64,000 nt of DNA, from contig NC_088319.1 in NCBI RefSeq assembly GCF_910592395.1, positions 6,512,001-6,576,000 on the forward strand, given 5' to 3'. Positions 40,901 to 46,900 of the stretch are shown here, piece by piece (position 1 is the first letter of the stretch; every line of letters begins with the position of its first letter). Made by a program: the position numbers and the translations under genes. The stretch is from Lineus longissimus (taxonomy: Eukaryota > Nemertea > Pilidiophora > Heteronemertea > Lineidae). Below the pieces are notes generated by a model. The model worked only from the letters and a program-made list of their open reading frames with translations. It searched no databases and had not been told where the DNA came from.

Positions 40901-43900
40901 ATTCAATTTGACCTCTCTAATCAGGACACTTCTCTATAAAGGACAGCACTTGTCAGTCCCGAGGGTGTCCTTAATAGAGAGGTTCTACTGTAAATGCAAT
41001 TTAATGGGACGCACATACCCTTTAACTCCTACTGCTTTGCTATTAGTAGGCCTCCCTTAAAAAGCCACATATGCAGTTCTACATGTACTTACTCGATTTT
41101 GATGAACAAAATGTTATATTTCTTAGAATTAGAATTATATTATCATTCTTGCGAAATCATTTTCAGATTTTCAGACAATATGCTTGAAACCACATTGAAT
41201 CTGGTGCATTTGATATAAAATTGATTAGATATCATATTGATAAGAGCTAGATTGTACGCGCACTCAATGTAATGTACAGTGGTCAGTGGAGTGTCATACA
41301 TTTAGGATTTATAATAGCAGATAGTGATTTACATTGAGCTAAATGAGTTTTATGAAATGCTGATGGGCGTGATACTTGTAGCCACATCAAAGACTTCCTT
41401 CATTTGTTATCAAGTGCACTGATAGCATTGTATATTGCTTGGCCACATTTCTGCGTAAATCTCCTTTAGATTTGGTCTTCTACTAAAGATAGTTCACTCT
41501 GTTGTCTGTTGTAAAATGACTCTCAATGTGCTTCTTGTTTCAGCGTGGAATGCATCAAGCTCCTGTCCCTTATAACATGGGAGCCCCCATGTATGGACAG
41601 GCCTGTGGCCCAGTGCCTGGAGGAATAGGATCAGCTAACTCAGCATTCCGTCCAGTTCACCCAGGGCAGCCACAAAAAGGTGAGCACATTTTCTCCTGAC
41701 CTGATATGGTGTTCATCATTATTCACTCATTTTGGGCCTTGTACATGTACATTAACGTTAATATAAGAAATGATTCCGCACTACGCACTTTGATTTGAAA
41801 TCGTAAAAAGTCCATTTTGAATCTTGGGAAAGAGGGGAAGTGGTGTCTCGTCATTTTGTTTCACACTCAATTTAGAAGTTATTTCCTATTTCCAATATCA
41901 CTGGGTCAATTTCAGTCTATCGGAGCTTGCACTGTGTGTGCACTGATTACCACCTGTTTCCTGTGTGTGTTAGGTGTTGCATGGTGAATTGGTGGTGACC
42001 ATCTTGTATAATTTGACTCACTCTTTGATGTGTTCATTGCCTTTGTTCTGTCACCTTCAACAGTCTGCTTCACCAGTTGGATAAATGGAGGTAAACATTT
42101 TGATTTAAGTGTTGCTATTTGTATTTGTTACGTGTTGTTGTGGACTTGCTCTACCTTGATTGATAAAAGTTCTTTTATCACAAGCGGAAAGTATTAACCT
42201 GTATTCTATCCCATTATCCTTACTTTCTAAGGACACTGACCAACAGAGTAATTCAGATGACATCAGCACACTTCAAGGACTTTCAAATCTGATCATAGGT
42301 GTTTTGTACCTTGTTTTTGACAATGGCAGACTCCCCTGTTGTGAGTGTTTGAACTCTTAAGTCTGTTGCTCCCAAACTGAGTCCAATAATTTACTGCATT
42401 ATGATTTGAAAATCATTAGCACTTTTTTAGCGCTGTTAAGATTAGCGCTACTGTGATTTGAAAATCACAGTGCGGTCACCAAGGATATCGTTGATAACTC
42501 GGTGCCCTGAAATGACCAATTTTTCAAAATGTGCTCGGGTTTTCAATATGACTTATAAAACCCACATCTTACCATGATACATTTTATTTTTCTTATAAAT
42601 GTCACCTCAGATAAACAATTAGAATTATCATGTTTCTGGCAGTAATTTATGTTAAATCAGCATTATCTCCTTGTACTATGCAAGCGCAAGTTGCATATTC
42701 TAAAACACTTGATTGGGAATATTTCATTTTCATAATGGATAGTGTAAATAGCCTCGTTTTCACCACAGAGGTTTGGATGAGACAACCTAAACCGCTTTTG
42801 TTGGTGCAAAATGTGGAAGCATTTCAAAATCATTTAAAACCACATTATTCGATATTTAATTTGAGATATTTTAGAATAGAAATTGATACCTCACTGTTGG
42901 TATTGATTGTCTCACCCAAACCGTTCGGGTGAAGCTAAAATGTTGGCCAAAACCTCGTCTACACCTCAGTTTTGGTCTACTCTTTAGTTCCACCCTCGCA
43001 GTTTGGGTGAGACAACCAACACCGCCAGTTCGGTATCAATTCCTTAATCCTTACCATTTTTGTATCCCGTCATGCAAGTTTTTAGCTCACCTCTTAGCAG
43101 AGGTGAGCTTATCCCATACCGTGGCGTCCGTCGTCGTCGTCGTCGTCGTCGTCCGTCGTCCGTTAGCAGGGCACGTTTCGTAACTGTTAGAGCTATTGAG
43201 TTGAAACTTGGTACACATGTACCCTTATGTAATGACACCTGGGAGACCAAGTTTCGGTCCGATTCGTTTCATGGTTTGGCCACCAGGGGGACAAACGTTA
43301 AAAGTGAAAATATGCAATATCTCCCTTAATAGTAGTCGGGAAATTTTGAAAAAAATATGGTAGGTACTTCTAGCAAAGGTGCATCATATATCCTCCGGGT
43401 TTTTGATTTGACCTCCTTTTCAAGGTCACAGAGGTCAAATGGTGTAAATTAGCCGTTAGGATGTAACGATGGCACGTTTCTAAACTGCAATGACTATTGA
43501 TACCAAATTTGGTACCAATTGGCACCAATTTTATATCATAGGTACATCTAATTCTAACAACCATTCAATGTGTCACCCGGGTCTTCTTTGATTTGACCTA
43601 CTTTTCAAGGTCACAGAGGTCGAATGTACTGTAAATTGACAATTTTGGGGAAATTGTAATTGCTTAGACCTACATCAAACCTAACACTACATGACACAAG
43701 ACCATGCTCTTTGTCCATCTTTCCTCCACATGAGGTGAGCACAATGGCCCTGGCCATTTCATTGTTGAAGAGTCCATTTTCGATGACTGTGAAAAGATAC
43801 ATTGACTTTCCTGTTTCTTGAATGATAGGCCCAGATAAGCTCATTGTGACCTCTGATTAAATGGGAAGAAAAAACTATTATCATTGTCATTTTTCTTAGG

Positions 43901-46900
43901 CGTTGAGCAAATCTGTGGTGTCTGATTATATATATTTCCATCACCTCTATTATGTTCTTCTATAGATTCATGCACTTGATTGGGAACAATGTTTACATAC
44001 TGTTGGCCAGCGTCACGTCACGATGCCGCTCTGACAGTTTTACATTTCTGTAACGTGACTTGACGCAACATCTTCGTAAACATTGTTCCCAATCAAGTGC
44101 ATGAATCTATATACACCTCTCTATAGAGGACACCCTCTCTATTAAGGGCACTAGTTTTGGTCCCAAAGTGAATGTTTCCATTCAATTTGACCTCTCTAAT
44201 CAGGACACCTCTCTATTAGGGACAGCACTTGTAAGTCCCGAGGGTGTCCTTTATAGAGAGGTTCTACTGTACTATAGGTCCCAAGATTTTTCAAAAATCA
44301 CAGGGAAAACTGATTTTGAGCATTCCATCTCTATTTTAGAACGAAAGTATTCATAAAAAAGCTTGTTCATTAGTCTATCCTGTAATCCTCGTTACATTAG
44401 CTGTCGCCCACCTGTAAATCCATAACTGCCAGCTCAAGTTGCCATGGTAACCACTTTATTCAGGGATGTCAAATTTCCGATTTGTAATGGATTTCTTACT
44501 TAATGCGAAAATTGATACCTGGTATGGGAAGATCTCTTTCTCAGCTTTCTGTGGGTCTTTTAATTTACAAAATTGAACCAAAAATAAGCATTTTTGAAGA
44601 TTTTCACCCAAAAGAATTCAGACTTTTTGCCTTAGCTCATTGGCATCCCTGTTCATTACCATAGTTCATCTTTACCGCTACATGCACTAGCACGGCAATC
44701 ATTAAGCATAATACACCATAAAAACACCAATTTTCGCCACAAAGACGAGTGTCAGAGCCTCTCAAAGTCATCATGGCAATAATCCTCAGAAAAATATTCG
44801 CACAAATCTTAGTTTTCAAAATGAAAGAATTTTTGCTCTGTTCCAAAGTGTGCTGAAACTGAAACTGTGCTTGTGCATGGGGTAATGCCAAAGTATTCCA
44901 AAGCTTATTTCGTTTATGGCCATTAGATTTTATTTTGATGGCTTTAAACTTGCTTTAAAACCTGGTGGACGCTGGTGGACGCTGTTTGGGATGACCCCAA
45001 GATCCTGATGTGTTGTTTATACATATTTATCCAAAAGCATACAGCATGTTGTCTGGGTGTTCATTTGGATTGCAGCAATAGCATCCAAGGACTGTTTTAT
45101 TGTAGTCACTCTGTAAGTCTTCAGATAAGGCAATGCTGTGTGAGTCTTGTGTTTAAAAGTTGATGAATTACTGCTTTGTTCCTTCAATATCTGACGCTGG
45201 CTTGTTTTCTTTAGGTCCACAGTATGGAATGCCCCCATTCTTCCAAGGCAATCCAGCCACTGGTGCTTATGGCATGCCACCATTCTTCCAGGGAGGATAT
45301 CCCCCACATATGGTGCCAGCCTTTATGGCAAACCAGGCAGGTTTCCAACCAGGACAGGTATGTATGACTACTCAGGAAAGAAAGTTTGTGACTGAATTTC
45401 TGTTTTCATATTAAACCAGCCATTATTTTAATGGCACTGATAGTGATGCTATTTATACCGTAACATGCCAGGTAGTAATGTCTGTTAAGATTCATTCAAA
45501 AATGCAACTTAGGTAAGTCCTCTGTCAAGACAGCGTCTGTGAATATTTTCTGATACATCTCGGAACTCCTCTATACATGAACGCGGCAACTTCATTCGTG
45601 CTTGTGTGTCATTATCTTGAGACAGTATTAACATGTTTCTGAACTATTTTTTGACCCCTAGTCTGAAATTACATGCAAATTAATCACAACAGGTCTTACG
45701 ATTCATGCACACACAAAATACTTTTCTAAATGATACATGATGGGGTTGGTAAAGTGCAATTATGAAATAATTTGTTGGAGGGAAAATTGGATATCATGTC
45801 TTTTGTTTTGTTCCAGCGTCCTGCTGGCCCAGTGCGGCAAGCTGGAACCATGATGCAGCCTCGACCACAGGGAGATCTCTCGTACCAGCAACGACACCAA
45901 GAAGCTAGTTTGCATCCACCAGCAAATATAGATTTGGCAAAGTCGCCTGACAAAGCTAATCCCTTTGTACCTTTACAGGTAAGGCAAAAAAAGCGTTCTG
46001 TTTCTGGTTTCCGCGCGCGTCAGTTCCAACCCCGTGAGTCTTTTTTTTTCGTCAATACTTTCAAGGAGACGATATCGCGCACCTGAGCGCCGCGTGGCAT
46101 TATCTGGAACTTTACGTACTGAATCACCTATAGAATTTCCCTGTGGACATTGATCATGGCGGCTTGATTCCTACTATTGAATCTTTTGTGTAAAATCTGC
46201 TTAATAACAATGACTCGACTCATTTCCGTTGTGATATCTCATGGATCCAGTTTGGTATTGTTGTGATAGAGGACAGTGTGAGCCTTCTCGAGCTCTATGC
46301 AGCAGTATGTAGTGGCAAGGTTGGTGACAGTGATGGCCCATGGAAATCTCCACATACACCTACAGAAGTGATAAAAAATATCCCAGAAAAAAACTAGAAT
46401 GCATGACCTCATCAATTTTCAGTGGACCATGAAACCAGAAACAGAACACCGGTTTTTTTTTGCCTACAGGTAGCAATATACTGGATGCCTCCGATAGATG
46501 TCAGTGGTCATGCACCATGATGTAAACGTGATATCAGAAAATCATTGTTTTACACATGACTGAGTGAATGGATTATAAGAACTTCATTGATGCATCCCTG
46601 TTGATCATCATGGCTTACAAAGCATGCAAGGACACTTGCCCTAGCAGTAGAGTGCCTAGAAAAGCTTTGGTTTACTTCAAGGTTTGTTTCTTAGTTTGTT
46701 ACAAATCTAGTTTACTTTATCAATATCCTATTAATAACCTTTTCATTCTTTTCAGGTCACGAGAAAGCAGACACCACAAAAATCAAAGAGAGCAAATAAT
46801 ACAGAGGAAACTACAAAACCCAAGTCTAGTCCTCAACGGTCAGGTGGAAATCACATGAAAGAAAATAAAAGTAACAATGCTGGCCAACCAGAGACTGTGA

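Noticed and set aside
46465-46520. Additional XRN1 exon after the MITE (acceptor CCTACAG at 46470)
   Set aside because: The frame would stop after 16 codons and lose the conserved basic C-terminus encoded at 46756-47046.
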